DNA of 22,007 nt from JALHMQ01 sp037441125 (GTDB lineage: Bacteria; Pseudomonadota; Gammaproteobacteria; Burkholderiales; Burkholderiaceae_F). Within the stretch, counting starts at the first letter, position 1. The number at the start of each line of letters is the position of its first letter. Position numbers and translations under genes: made by a program. The notes under the pieces are model-generated. The model was given only the letters and a program-made list of their open reading frames with translations, did not search any database and had not been told where the DNA came from. The stretch covers positions 1 to 22,007 of the forward strand of contig JBBIST010000053.1 of NCBI GenBank assembly GCA_037441125.1, given 5' to 3'. Shown in pieces: positions 6,901 through 14,717 of the stretch.

Positions 6901-7899
6901 TCAGGACCGCGCGCGGCGCGCGGCAGTGTCCCACACCTCGGCGTTGAGCAGCGCCGCCGGCCGCCGGCCGGCCAGCACCGCATCGAGGTTGGCGATCGCC
7001 AGGCGCGCCATCGCGTTGCGCGTGGCGCGCGTGCTGGAGGCGATGTGCGGCGTCAGCACGGCGTTGTCCAGCGACAGGAAGCGCGCGTCCAGGCGCGGCT
7101 CGTTCTCGAACACGTCCAGTCCGGCCGCCGCCAGGCGGCCCGAGTGCAGCGCCTCGATCAGCGCGCCGTCGTCGACCACGCCGCCGCGCGCGATGTTGAC
7201 CAGCACCGCGGTCGGCTTCATCAGCGCCAGTTGCGGCGCGCCGATCAGGTGATGGCTCGCCGCCGAGTACGGCACGACGACGATCAGGTGGTCGGCCGCG
7301 CGCAACAGCGCCTCGAGCGGCAGCCACTCGGCGCCGCCTTCCTGCGCCGCCGGCAGCCGCGTGCGGTTGTGGTAGATGACGCGCATCTCGAAGCCGGCGG
7401 CGCGGCGCGCGATCGCGCGGCCGATGCGCCCCAGGCCGACGATGCCGAGCGTGGCGCGGTGCAGTTCTGCGCCCATCAGCGTCTCGAACTCCCAGCGCTG
7501 CCAGTGGCCGGCGCGCAGCCAGCGCTCGGCCTCGCCGACGCGGCGCGCCGCCGCCAGCAGCAGCGCCCAGGCGTGATCGGCGGTGGCTTCGTTGAGCACT
7601 TCGGGCGTGTTGGTCGCGGCCACGCCGGCGGCGGTGCAAGCGGCCAGATCGAGGTTGTTGAAGCCGACCGCGATGTTGCTCACCACCTGCAGGCGCGGGC
7701 AGCGCGCCAGCAGCGCGCCGTCGATGCGTTCGCCGGCGGTGACCAGCAGGCCGTCGGCGTCAGCGGCGTGCGCCGCCAGTTGCTCCGGCGTCCAGGTGGC
7801 GTCGTCCTGGTTGTCGCTCAGGCGGTAACGCCCCCGCAGCTCATCGATCAGCGCCGGAAAGATGCGGCGCGCGACCACCACCTTCGGCGGCGTCGTCAT
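6901..7899 (-). CDS. D-2-hydroxyacid dehydrogenase (glyoxylate/hydroxypyruvate reductase type)
   Basis: A 332-residue NAD(P)-dependent D-2-hydroxyacid dehydrogenase. Catalytic residues are in place: Arg238 in NIARGG, Glu267 in FENEP and His285 in TPHIASS. The cofactor loop is GLGRIG (155-160), and the substrate-loop motif SNIAVGFNN (residues 74-82) is typical of the GhrB/TkrA glyoxylate and hydroxypyruvate reductases. After the cofactor domain's second strand comes YHNRTR (residues 176-181), where an Arg rather than Asp suggests NADPH preference. It acts in the cytoplasm. Its ATG overlaps the mrpG stop codon (ATGA, 7896-7899), so it is translationally coupled to the Mrp antiporter operon, which is unexpected for this enzyme. 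Exact substrate is inferred from the subgroup only. Confidence 0.92.
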   Translation of the reverse strand: MTTPPKVVVARRIFPALIDELRGRYRLSDNQDDATWTPEQLAAHAADADGLLVTAGERIDGALLARCPRLQVVSNIAVGFNNLDLAACTAAGVAATNTPEVLNEATADHAWALLLAAARRVGEAERWLRAGHWQRWEFETLMGAELHRATLGIVGLGRIGRAIARRAAGFEMRVIYHNRTRLPAAQEGGAEWLPLEALLRAADHLIVVVPYSAASHHLIGAPQLALMKPTAVLVNIARGGVVDDGALIEALHSGRLAAAGLDVFENEPRLDARFLSLDNAVLTPHIASSTRATRNAMARLAIANLDAVLAGRRPAALLNAEVWDTAARRARS

Positions 7900-8264
7900 C
7901 GCCGGCCTTTCGCGCCGCCGGCGGGCAATTGCGCGCTCGCCGCCGGCGGCGCCGGACCGGCGATCGGCACCTGCGCCAGCGTCTGCTCGCCGGTGGTCTC
8001 GCGCGTGGCGGCGCGCGCCAGCATGTGCGAGGCCACCGGCAGCGTCACCACCAGCAGCACCAGGATCGCCAGCACGCGCAGCGTCCAGCCGGCATCGCCG
8101 GCGTAAAAGGCGCTGCCGATCAGGATCAGCCCGAGCGCCAGCGTGCCCGACTTGGTCGCCGCGTGCTGGCGTGCCAGCGCATCGGGCAGCAGGAACAGCC
8201 CGGCGGCGGCCACCAGCAGCAGCGCCACGCCGAGCGCTACCAGGACGAGGGCGATCAGCGTCAT
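7896..8264 (-). CDS. mrpG: Mrp cation/proton antiporter subunit G
   Basis: A 122-residue membrane subunit of the Mrp (Mnh/Pha) multisubunit Na+(K+)/H+ antiporter. Three hydrophobic segments are visible (about residues 4-27, 41-56, 62-80), with the family hallmark LLPDALARQHAATKSGTLAL after the first. The final 35 residues are Ala/Pro/Gly-rich and probably unstructured. The ATG at 8264 lies seven bases after the mrpF stop. Its own stop overlaps the dehydrogenase start by four bases. MrpG is essential for complex assembly in studied Mrp systems. Confidence 0.9.
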   Translation of the reverse strand: MTLIALVLVALGVALLLVAAAGLFLLPDALARQHAATKSGTLALGLILIGSAFYAGDAGWTLRVLAILVLLVVTLPVASHMLARAATRETTGEQTLAQVPIAGPAPPAASAQLPAGGAKGRR

Positions 8265-8271
8265 GGCCGAC

Positions 8272-8544
8272 TCACTGGTGCTCGCGCGGCGACTTGTCGA
8301 TCAGCCGCGCCCAGACGATGGTGGCGACGAAGCCGACCAGCGCCAGGCCGATGGCGACGTCGAGGAACAGCGCCCGCCCGGTGTGCAGCGCCGCCGCCGC
8401 CGCCAGCGCGATGCTGGCCGAGAACACGACGTCGAGGGCGATGATCCGGTCGGCCTGGGTCGGGCCGCGCAGCATGCGCAGCACCGCCAGCGCGATCGCC
8501 GCCAGCGAGCCGGCCACCAGCAGCGTCACCAGCGTTGCGGTCAT
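8272..8544 (-). CDS. mrpF: Mrp cation/proton antiporter subunit F
   Basis: A 90-residue, three-helix membrane subunit. The family signature RMLRGPTQADRIIALDV follows the first helix (residues 24-40), and the third helix is FLDVAIGLALVGFVATIVWAR. Length is normal for MrpF. The ATG at 8544 overlaps the mrpE stop codon as ATGA, so translation is coupled. It is part of the mrpABCDEFG operon. Confidence 0.92.
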   Translation of the reverse strand: MTATLVTLLVAGSLAAIALAVLRMLRGPTQADRIIALDVVFSASIALAAAAALHTGRALFLDVAIGLALVGFVATIVWARLIDKSPREHQ

Positions 8545-8885
8545 GACCGCGGCTCGGCCGGACACAACGCCCGCAGCGGCCGCTCGAAGTCGGCGTGCAC
8601 CGAGGCCAGGGCGGCATCCGGATCGCTGCCGTCGAGCAGGTGCAGCAGCATCTCGCCGCGCTCCATGTCGATGTCGATGGCCGTGGTGCCGGGCGTGAGC
8701 GTGATCATGCAGCCGAGCAGCGCGGCGCCGGTTTCGTTCAGGCCGGCGAATCGCATCCGCACCAGCGCCGGCTGCGGACGCTTGCCGGGCCGCAGGATCA
8801 GCCAGGCGGTGGCGACGCCGGCGTTGACGATCTGCCACAGGAAGGTCGCGAGCAGCGCGACCGCGATGGCGAAGCGGCCGATCAT
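8541..8885 (-). CDS. mrpE: Mrp cation/proton antiporter subunit E, short form
   Basis: A 114-residue subunit E, recognised by the cytosolic-domain motif MITLTPGTTAIDID (about residues 60-73) and by a helix followed by LILRPGKRP. The usual MrpE is about 160 residues. Comparing by eye with Bacillus MrpE, the first 45 or so residues, which form the N-terminal helices, are missing. The start is nevertheless firm: the ATG at 8885 overlaps the mrpD stop as ATGA, and the frame upstream is antisense-type noise over mrpD. The downstream mrpF is coupled the same way. This is either a naturally compact MrpE or an N-terminally shortened one. Confidence 0.88.
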   Translation of the reverse strand: MIGRFAIAVALLATFLWQIVNAGVATAWLILRPGKRPQPALVRMRFAGLNETGAALLGCMITLTPGTTAIDIDMERGEMLLHLLDGSDPDAALASVHADFERPLRALCPAEPRS

Positions 8886-10342
8886 GGCGCGCGCTCCAGC
8901 GAGGCCGCCGCCTGCTGCGCGAACTGCACCAGCGGCTCCGGCCACAGGCCGATCGCCACCGTCAACGCCGCCAGCGCAACGGTCGCCGCATAGGCCGGCG
9001 CCAGCCGCACCTGCCGCGGCGGCTGCCAGTGCGGATCCGGATGGCGCTTCCAGAACGCCTCGAACCAGATCTTCATCATCGAGTACAGGGTCAGGAATCC
9101 GACCACCAGCGCCGCCGCCGCCCACAGCCACTGGTCCTGCAGCATCGCCTCGCGCAGGACGATCAGCTTGGCCCAGAAGCCCGACAGCGGCGGCAGGCCG
9201 ACCAGCGACAGCGCCGGCACCAGGAACAGCACGCCGAGCCAGGGCCGCAGCCGGTACAGGCCGCCGGTGCGGCGCAGATCGTAGCTGCCGGCGAGGCGGA
9301 AGACGATCGCCGCGATCAGGAACAGGTTCGCCTTCACGATGATGTGATGCAGGATGTAGAAGATCGCGCCGGCGTTGCCCTCGCGGCTGGCGAGCGCGAT
9401 GCCGAGCAGCATGTAGCCGATCTGGCTGATGATGTGGAAGGCGAGGATGCGCCGGATGTCCCAGTGCCAGGCGGCACCGAGCACGCCCAGCAGCATGGTC
9501 GCCACCGCGATCCAGCCGAGCGCCTCGTACAGCGCCGGCGGCGAGACCGTGAACAGGTCGCCGAGCAGGCGCAGCACGGCGTAGACGCCGACCTTGGTCA
9601 GCAGCGCCGCGAACAGCGCCGCCAGCGGCGCCGGCAGCGTGTGGTACGAGGCCGGCAGCCAGGCATAGAGCGGGAAGGCGCCGGCCTTGATCAGGAACGC
9701 CGCCGCCAGCGCCGCTACGAACGGCAGCAGCCGCAGCGGGTCGATCGCCTGCGCGGCGTTCTCCAGGGCAGTGAAGTTCAGGTGGCCGGTGATGCCGTAC
9801 AGGTAGGCGATCGACATCAGCAGCAGCATCGTGCCGAGCACGTTGAGCACGAAGTACTTGAGAGTCGCGTCGAGCTGGCGCGCGCTGGCACCGTGCGCGA
9901 GCAGGCCGAGGGCGGCGATCAGCATCACCTCGAACCACACGTACAGGTTGAACAGGTCGGCGGTGACGAAGGCGCCGCCGACCCCGGCCAGCAGGAAGTG
10001 CACCAGCGGCAGCAGGGTCGGCGATGGCGGCGCCGGATCGGCGTCGGAGAGCTGGAACACGAGCGTGGCCGCGCCCATCAGCGCCGTGATCAGCACCATG
10101 CTGGCGCCGAGCCGATCGGCGGCGAACTCGATGCCGAACGGCGCCGGCCAGTCGCCGAAGGCCACGCGCAAGGTACCGCTCGCCTCGACCGCGGCCAACA
10201 GTGCCACCGCGCAGGCGAGAAACGCGAACACGCCGACGAGGCTCAGCGCCCGCTGCAGGCGCGGGTGCTCGGCCGCCAGCAGCGCAACGAGCCCGGTGGC
10301 CAACGGCACCAAGAGCGGCGTGGCAACGAGAACGCCGGCCAT
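8882..10342 (-). CDS. mrpD: Mrp cation/proton antiporter subunit D
   Basis: A 486-residue polytopic membrane protein related to the NuoM/NuoN proton-pumping subunits of complex I. Key charged membrane residues are present: Glu138 in VWFEVMLIAALGLL, Lys219 in FLIKAGAFPLYAWLP and Lys250 in LLTKVGVYAVLR. They align almost number for number with the functionally important Glu137 and Lys219 of Bacillus MrpD. The discontinuous-helix region with HIISQIGYMLLGIAL and a lateral helix C-terminal to it are also recognisable. The start is the ATG at 10342, whose A is shared with the mrpC stop codon (TGATG). Together with MrpA it would form the ion-translocating modules of the complex. Confidence 0.95.
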   Translation of the reverse strand: MAGVLVATPLLVPLATGLVALLAAEHPRLQRALSLVGVFAFLACAVALLAAVEASGTLRVAFGDWPAPFGIEFAADRLGASMVLITALMGAATLVFQLSDADPAPPSPTLLPLVHFLLAGVGGAFVTADLFNLYVWFEVMLIAALGLLAHGASARQLDATLKYFVLNVLGTMLLLMSIAYLYGITGHLNFTALENAAQAIDPLRLLPFVAALAAAFLIKAGAFPLYAWLPASYHTLPAPLAALFAALLTKVGVYAVLRLLGDLFTVSPPALYEALGWIAVATMLLGVLGAAWHWDIRRILAFHIISQIGYMLLGIALASREGNAGAIFYILHHIIVKANLFLIAAIVFRLAGSYDLRRTGGLYRLRPWLGVLFLVPALSLVGLPPLSGFWAKLIVLREAMLQDQWLWAAAALVVGFLTLYSMMKIWFEAFWKRHPDPHWQPPRQVRLAPAYAATVALAALTVAIGLWPEPLVQFAQQAAASLERAP

Positions 10343-10728
10343 CAGTGCGCCTCGTCCTCGGCCGGCTTGCCGTCGGCACCGGGCGGCGGCTCGGCCAGTC
10401 GCAGCCGCTCGCTGTCGGCAATGCCGGCGCGGCTGCTCAGCGCCAGCACCAGCACGAGCGAGAAGCAGGTGAGCGCGAAGCCGATCACGATCGCGGTCAG
10501 CACCAGCGCCTGCGTCAGCGGATTGGCGGCATCGACCAGCGCCGTCTGGCCGGCCGGGATCACCGGCGGCACGGCCACGCCGACTCGCCCGGCCGCGAAC
10601 ATCACCAGGTTGGCGGCCGAGCCGATCAACGACACGCCGATCACGCAACGCAAGAGGTCGCGCGCCAGCGCCAGGTAGACGCCGGCGGCGACGATCGCGA
10701 AAACGGCGGCGGCGAGCGCCCAGATCAT
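10342..10728 (-). CDS. mrpC: Mrp cation/proton antiporter subunit C
   Basis: A 128-residue NuoK-like subunit with three membrane helices (about residues 3-22, 29-48 and 70-95). Hallmarks are VIGVSLIGSAANLVMF in the second helix and NPLTQALVLTAIVIGFA at the third. After the third helix comes a hydrophilic tail rich in Pro, Glu and Asp. The ATG at 10728 overlaps the mrpB stop as ATGA and its TGA runs into the mrpD ATG. Confidence 0.93.
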   Translation of the reverse strand: MIWALAAAVFAIVAAGVYLALARDLLRCVIGVSLIGSAANLVMFAAGRVGVAVPPVIPAGQTALVDAANPLTQALVLTAIVIGFALTCFSLVLVLALSSRAGIADSERLRLAEPPPGADGKPAEDEAH

Positions 10729-11192
10729 GCTTCGCGCTCCGCCGCCGATCCGGCGTCCTCGTCGCGGCGCGACTCGTCCAGGCTCACTACCTGCGCGCAC
10801 AGCCCGCCGAGGGCGCCCCACACCGCCAGGTACACGCCGAGGTCGAACAGCATCACGGTCGAGACCTTGAGATCGGTGAAGCCGAGCGGCACGCTCGCCC
10901 ACAGGTGCGTCATGTAGGCGCTGCCGACGGCCCAGGCCGGCAGGCCGCTGGCGAGCGCCAGCAGCACGCCGGCGGCGGCCAGTCGCAGCGGCCCGAGCGG
11001 CATGCGCTGCTGCGCCTGCAAGGCGCCGCTGCCGACCGCGAGCATCGCCGTGGCAGCCACCGCGATCATGCCGCCGATGAAGCCGCCGCCCGGCGCGTTG
11101 TGGCCGCGCAGCAGGATCCAGACCGACACCACGAGCATCAGCGGGTACAGCCCGCGCACGAACACGTCGAGGATCACCGCGCGCGGCGTCAT
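10725..11192 (-). CDS. mrpB: Mrp cation/proton antiporter subunit B
   Basis: A 155-residue four-helix membrane subunit with the MnhB signature LLRGHNAPGGGFIGGM (residues 27-42) after the first helix. It is a separate gene, not fused to mrpA as in the alphaproteobacterial phaAB arrangement. The ATG at 11192 overlaps the mrpA stop as ATGA and has GAGGAGGGG just upstream. The hydrophilic C-terminal 20 residues are rich in Asp, Glu and Arg. Confidence 0.93.
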   Translation of the reverse strand: MTPRAVILDVFVRGLYPLMLVVSVWILLRGHNAPGGGFIGGMIAVAATAMLAVGSGALQAQQRMPLGPLRLAAAGVLLALASGLPAWAVGSAYMTHLWASVPLGFTDLKVSTVMLFDLGVYLAVWGALGGLCAQVVSLDESRRDEDAGSAAEREA

Positions 11193-13462
11193 CGCCCCTC
11201 CTCGCCTGCGGCCGGCGAGCGCCTGGCTCGCGCCCGTTCGTAGGCCAGCCGCAGCAGCGGCAGCGCGGCGACGAAAGCGACCGCGACCACCGCGATCTCG
11301 CCCATGGTGTCGACCGCTCTGAAGTCGACCAGGATCACGTTGACCACGTTGCGGCCGTGCGCCTGCGGCACCGACTGCGCACCGAAGTACTGCGCCAGGG
11401 CCGGATCGAGCGGGCCGCCGACCGCCGCCAGCAGCAGCAGCGTCGCCAGGGCGCCGAAGGCCAGTGCGATCACGATCCGCGGCCAGGCGCGCTGGCGGCC
11501 CGCCGGCACCAGATCGAGACGGCGAACGCGCAGCAGGATGGCGGCGATCACGACGACGAACGCGACCTCGACCGCGAACTGGGTGAAGGCCAGATCGGGC
11601 GCGCCGAGGAACAGAAACAGCAACGCCGATCCAAAGCCCACCAGACCGGCGGCCAGCAGCAGCACGAAGGAATCGCGCACCACACAGGCGGCCAGCGCCG
11701 CCACGATCAGCAGCGCGCTGGCGCCGGCCACCGCCAGCGACGGCAGCTCGCGCGCCGGCCACACGACGTTGGCCGCCGCCAGGGCGGCCGCGAGCGCCGC
11801 CGCCACTGCCAGCAGCAGCCAGACCGTGTAGCCGACCAGGCTGCCGCTTTGCAGACGCGGTGTGATCGCCGCCGCCTTTGGGATCGCCGCCACCAGGGCG
11901 CGGTACATCGCCGCGGTGCTGACCTGGTCGAGCCAGGGCAGCCGGTCGAACTGCGCGTGCAGCCGGTCCCAGAAGGCGTAGATCACTGCCCCCGCGGCCA
12001 CCGCCGCCGCCAGCGCTCCGAGCACCGCGCGGTCGGTCGGATCGAAGACGAGGCCGCGAATCTCGGCCGTGGGCAACATCGCCTGCGCCGCGCTGCGGAT
12101 CAGCGGATCGACCAGGTGCGGCGCCAGCCCGAGCACAACGCCCGTCAGCGCGATCAGCAGCGGCGGCACGATCAGCCCCCAGCCACCGTCGCGCACGCCG
12201 ACCGGTCTGCGCCCGCCGCGATGCCAGAACACGCGGATCGCCGCTACCGCCGCCACCGCGACCGACACCGCGCTCACGAACAGGCTCGCGTAGCCGACCC
12301 AGGCAAAGCCGCCGTCGCCGGCCTTGGCGATCGCCATCATGTCCTTGGCGACGAAGCCGAAGGACAGCGGCATCCCGGCCATCGACAGCCCGGCCAGCAG
12401 TGCCGCCGCCGCAGTCCACGGCATGACCGGCGCCAGCCCGGCCAGATCGTCGATCCGGCGTGTGCCGGTGGAATGGTCAACGTTGCCGGCGACGAAGAAC
12501 AGCGGCGCCTTGTACAGCGCATGCGCCAGCAGGAATGCGACCGCCGCGGTCGGCGCGCCGTCTCCGGGCACGCCGATCAGCATCACCATGGTGCCGAGTG
12601 CGGCCACCGTCGACCAGGCGAGGATCCGCTTCAGGTCGCGCTCGCGCAACGTCAGCGCCATCGCCAGCGCCGCAGTAAAGCCGCCGACCGCGGTCAAGGT
12701 GAACTGCCACAGCGGCAGCTCGCCGAAGGCCGGGTGCAGGCGTGCCAGCAGATAGACGCCAAGCTTGACCATGGTGGCCGAGTGCAGGTACGCGGACACC
12801 GGCGTCGGCGCACTCATCGCGTTCGGCAACCAGAAGTGGAACGGGAACTGCGCGCTCTTGGTGAAGGCACCGACGAAGATCAGCGCCAGCGCCACCGGCA
12901 CCCGCGCGTCGTCGATCCAGGCCGGGTGGCTGGCGATCAGCGCTCGAATCGAATAGGAGCCGCCGATCTCGGCCAGCAGGATCAATCCCGCCAGCAATAC
13001 CAGGCCGCCGCCGCCGGTGACGAACAGCGCCTGCTGCGCTGAACGGCGGCTTGTGTCGTCTTCGTGCTTGAAGCCGACCAGCAGGAACGAGGTCAGGCTG
13101 GTCATTTCCCAGAACACGAACAGCGCGATCACGTTGTCGGTGCTGACCGCGCCCAGCATCGACAGCATGAACAGCAGCAGCAGCACGAACAGCCGTGCCC
13201 GGTCCGGCACGCCGGCCATGTAGGCGGCGGCGTAGACGAATACGAGGGAACCGATGCCGCAGATCAGCAGGATGAACAGCAGCGCCAGGCCGTCGATGTT
13301 CAGCGTCAGCTCGACGCCGAGCGTCGGCGACCAGGGCAGCTCCAGCACCCAGGCCGGGATCGGGTCGGCACGTTGGCCGTGCACAGCAGCGGCCAGCGCG
13401 AGCGCCAGCGGGATCAGCGCCAGCAGCCCGAGGCGCGAGATACCGTGGCCCTTCACGCCCAT
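11189..13462 (-). CDS. mrpA: Mrp cation/proton antiporter subunit A
   Basis: A 757-residue subunit A, the NuoL-like ion-translocating module. Glu119 in FWEMTSLTSF, Lys202 in TKSAQFPFHFWLP and Lys233 in HSATMVKLGVYLLAR are the expected buried charges. The C-terminal third carries the MrpB-like DUF4040 helices (FLGAPDLAFTQFAVEVAF, about residues 625-642). The last part has the MbhE-like segment with VILVDFRAVDTMGEIAVVAV. The N-terminus looks short: only about one hydrophobic segment (residues 10-28) precedes the conserved LNIDGLALLF, where related MrpA proteins start with an additional helix. The ATG at 13462 has only a weak GGGA upstream and lies inside the end of a 42-codon ORF, which suggests coupled initiation. 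Confidence 0.94.
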   Translation of the reverse strand: MGVKGHGISRLGLLALIPLALALAAAVHGQRADPIPAWVLELPWSPTLGVELTLNIDGLALLFILLICGIGSLVFVYAAAYMAGVPDRARLFVLLLLFMLSMLGAVSTDNVIALFVFWEMTSLTSFLLVGFKHEDDTSRRSAQQALFVTGGGGLVLLAGLILLAEIGGSYSIRALIASHPAWIDDARVPVALALIFVGAFTKSAQFPFHFWLPNAMSAPTPVSAYLHSATMVKLGVYLLARLHPAFGELPLWQFTLTAVGGFTAALAMALTLRERDLKRILAWSTVAALGTMVMLIGVPGDGAPTAAVAFLLAHALYKAPLFFVAGNVDHSTGTRRIDDLAGLAPVMPWTAAAALLAGLSMAGMPLSFGFVAKDMMAIAKAGDGGFAWVGYASLFVSAVSVAVAAVAAIRVFWHRGGRRPVGVRDGGWGLIVPPLLIALTGVVLGLAPHLVDPLIRSAAQAMLPTAEIRGLVFDPTDRAVLGALAAAVAAGAVIYAFWDRLHAQFDRLPWLDQVSTAAMYRALVAAIPKAAAITPRLQSGSLVGYTVWLLLAVAAALAAALAAANVVWPARELPSLAVAGASALLIVAALAACVVRDSFVLLLAAGLVGFGSALLFLFLGAPDLAFTQFAVEVAFVVVIAAILLRVRRLDLVPAGRQRAWPRIVIALAFGALATLLLLAAVGGPLDPALAQYFGAQSVPQAHGRNVVNVILVDFRAVDTMGEIAVVAVAFVAALPLLRLAYERARARRSPAAGEEGR

Positions 13463-13581
13463 CGCAGTTCCCGACGGCCGCCGGCAGCAGACGCAAGGCG
13501 CGCGGCACGGGCGGCGGCGCGCGGCGGCCGCAGGCGGGCGCCGGTCGCCACGGCGCCGGGGTCGACCGCGGCGGTCTTCAT
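13453..13581 (-). CDS. Hypothetical 42-residue ORF bridging the exchanger and mrpA
   Basis: This small open frame starts with an ATG that overlaps the stop codon of the CaCA exchanger (ATGA, 13578-13581). It ends with a TGA that lies ten bases inside mrpA in another frame. It therefore fills the only sizeable gap (115 bases) before the mrp genes exactly. The product would be basic (about nine Arg, one Lys), with no hydrophobic segment and no family I recognise. It may be a real microprotein, a translational-coupling device that delivers ribosomes to the weak mrpA start, or chance in GC-rich DNA where open frames are common. Confidence 0.3.
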   Translation of the reverse strand: MKTAAVDPGAVATGARLRPPRAAARAARLASAAGGRRELRWA

Positions 13582-14645
13582 CGAGGTGTCGGCCGCCGCA
13601 GCAGCATCACGATCAGGGTCACGATCGTCAGCGGGATCACGAAGCCGAGCATCACCTGCGAGAAGCGCGGCAGCAACTCGTGCTGCTGCGAGGCGAGGAT
13701 CAGGTAGGCGGTGTAAGCGACGTAGTAGCCGATGAACACGCCGCCCTCCCAGCGTGCGATCTCGCGTCCGGTGAGGAACACCGGCAGGCAGGCGAAAGCC
13801 ACGACCAGCATCACCCAGAGATCGAAGTTCAGCACCGCCGGCGCCAGCGGCATACCGTCGCCGGCGACCACCCCGGTCAGCCCGAGGACGCCGAGGATGT
13901 TAAAGGTGTTGCTGCCGACGACGTTGCCGACCGCGATGTCGCGCTCGCCCTTGATCGCCGCCACGATCGACGTGGCGACCTCGGGCATCGAGGTGCCGGC
14001 GGCGACGATCGTCAGGCCGATCACCAGATCGCTGACGCCAAGCGCGCGGGCGAAGGCGACCGCCGCCGTCACCAGCCAGTCGGACCCGATCACCAGCAGC
14101 GCCAGGCCGCCGACCACGAGCGCGATCTGCACCGCCCAGTGCCGGTCCCACTGACTGCGCGGTTCGAGCGCCTCGGCGTACTCCTCGGCGTCGGCCTGCG
14201 TCTGGCGGCGCGACTGCACGATCAGGAACGCCGTGTAGGCGAGCAGCAGGCCGAGCAGCAGCGCCGCGTCGGCGAAACTCAGCGCGCCGTCCAGACCCAG
14301 AGCGAGCAGCAGCAACGAGGCGCCGATCATCACCGGCACCTCCTGGCGGATCAGTTGCGTGTGCACGACCAGCGGCGCGATCAGCGCCGACAGACCGAGG
14401 ATGAACAGCACGTTGAAGATGTTGCTGCCGACGACGTTGCCGACGGCGATGTCGACCCGATCTTCGAGCGCGGCGCCGACCGACACCGCCAGCTCGGGCG
14501 AGCTGGTGCCGAAGGCGACGATCGTCAGTCCGACCACCAGCGGCGAGACGCCAAGCGACAGCGCCAGGCGCGAGGCGCCGCGCACCAGCAGCGAGGCGCC
14601 GGCGACGAGCAACACCAGGCCGACGACGAACAGCACGACGTTCAT
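13578..14645 (-). CDS. Sodium/calcium exchanger (CaCA family, YrbG-like)
   Basis: A 355-residue ten-helix antiporter that would use the sodium (or proton) gradient to expel calcium. Both inverted alpha repeats are clear. Alpha-1 is IVAFGTSSPELAVS with Glu51, followed by GNVVGSNIFNVLFILG. Alpha-2 is IVAAGTSMPEVATS with Glu222, followed by GNVVGSNTFNILGVLG. Glu51 and Glu222 correspond to the ion-binding glutamates of NCX_Mj. The ATG at 14645 leads directly into the first helix. It lies 72 bases after the NhaD-type antiporter gene and overlaps the small ORF leading into mrpA. Calcium versus other cation specificity is inferred from the family. Confidence 0.93.
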   Translation of the reverse strand: MNVVLFVVGLVLLVAGASLLVRGASRLALSLGVSPLVVGLTIVAFGTSSPELAVSVGAALEDRVDIAVGNVVGSNIFNVLFILGLSALIAPLVVHTQLIRQEVPVMIGASLLLLALGLDGALSFADAALLLGLLLAYTAFLIVQSRRQTQADAEEYAEALEPRSQWDRHWAVQIALVVGGLALLVIGSDWLVTAAVAFARALGVSDLVIGLTIVAAGTSMPEVATSIVAAIKGERDIAVGNVVGSNTFNILGVLGLTGVVAGDGMPLAPAVLNFDLWVMLVVAFACLPVFLTGREIARWEGGVFIGYYVAYTAYLILASQQHELLPRFSQVMLGFVIPLTIVTLIVMLLRRPTPR

Positions 14646-14717
14646 GACAGCGGACGGTCAGGGGCGAGGAGCGCGACGGGGGCGAAGCATCGCATATTGA
14701 CGCAGCCGACTGCGCCG

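Noticed and set aside
6863..7639. Frame upstream of the PHA-system gene as a fused larger protein
   Set aside because: It overlaps the well-supported dehydrogenase in another frame and is composition noise; AAGGAGG precedes ATG 6862.
14646..14717. Terminator between the NhaD-type antiporter and the exchanger (short CGCAG-TCGG-CTGCG stem)
   Set aside because: Only five base pairs and no T run, so it does not argue against cotranscription.
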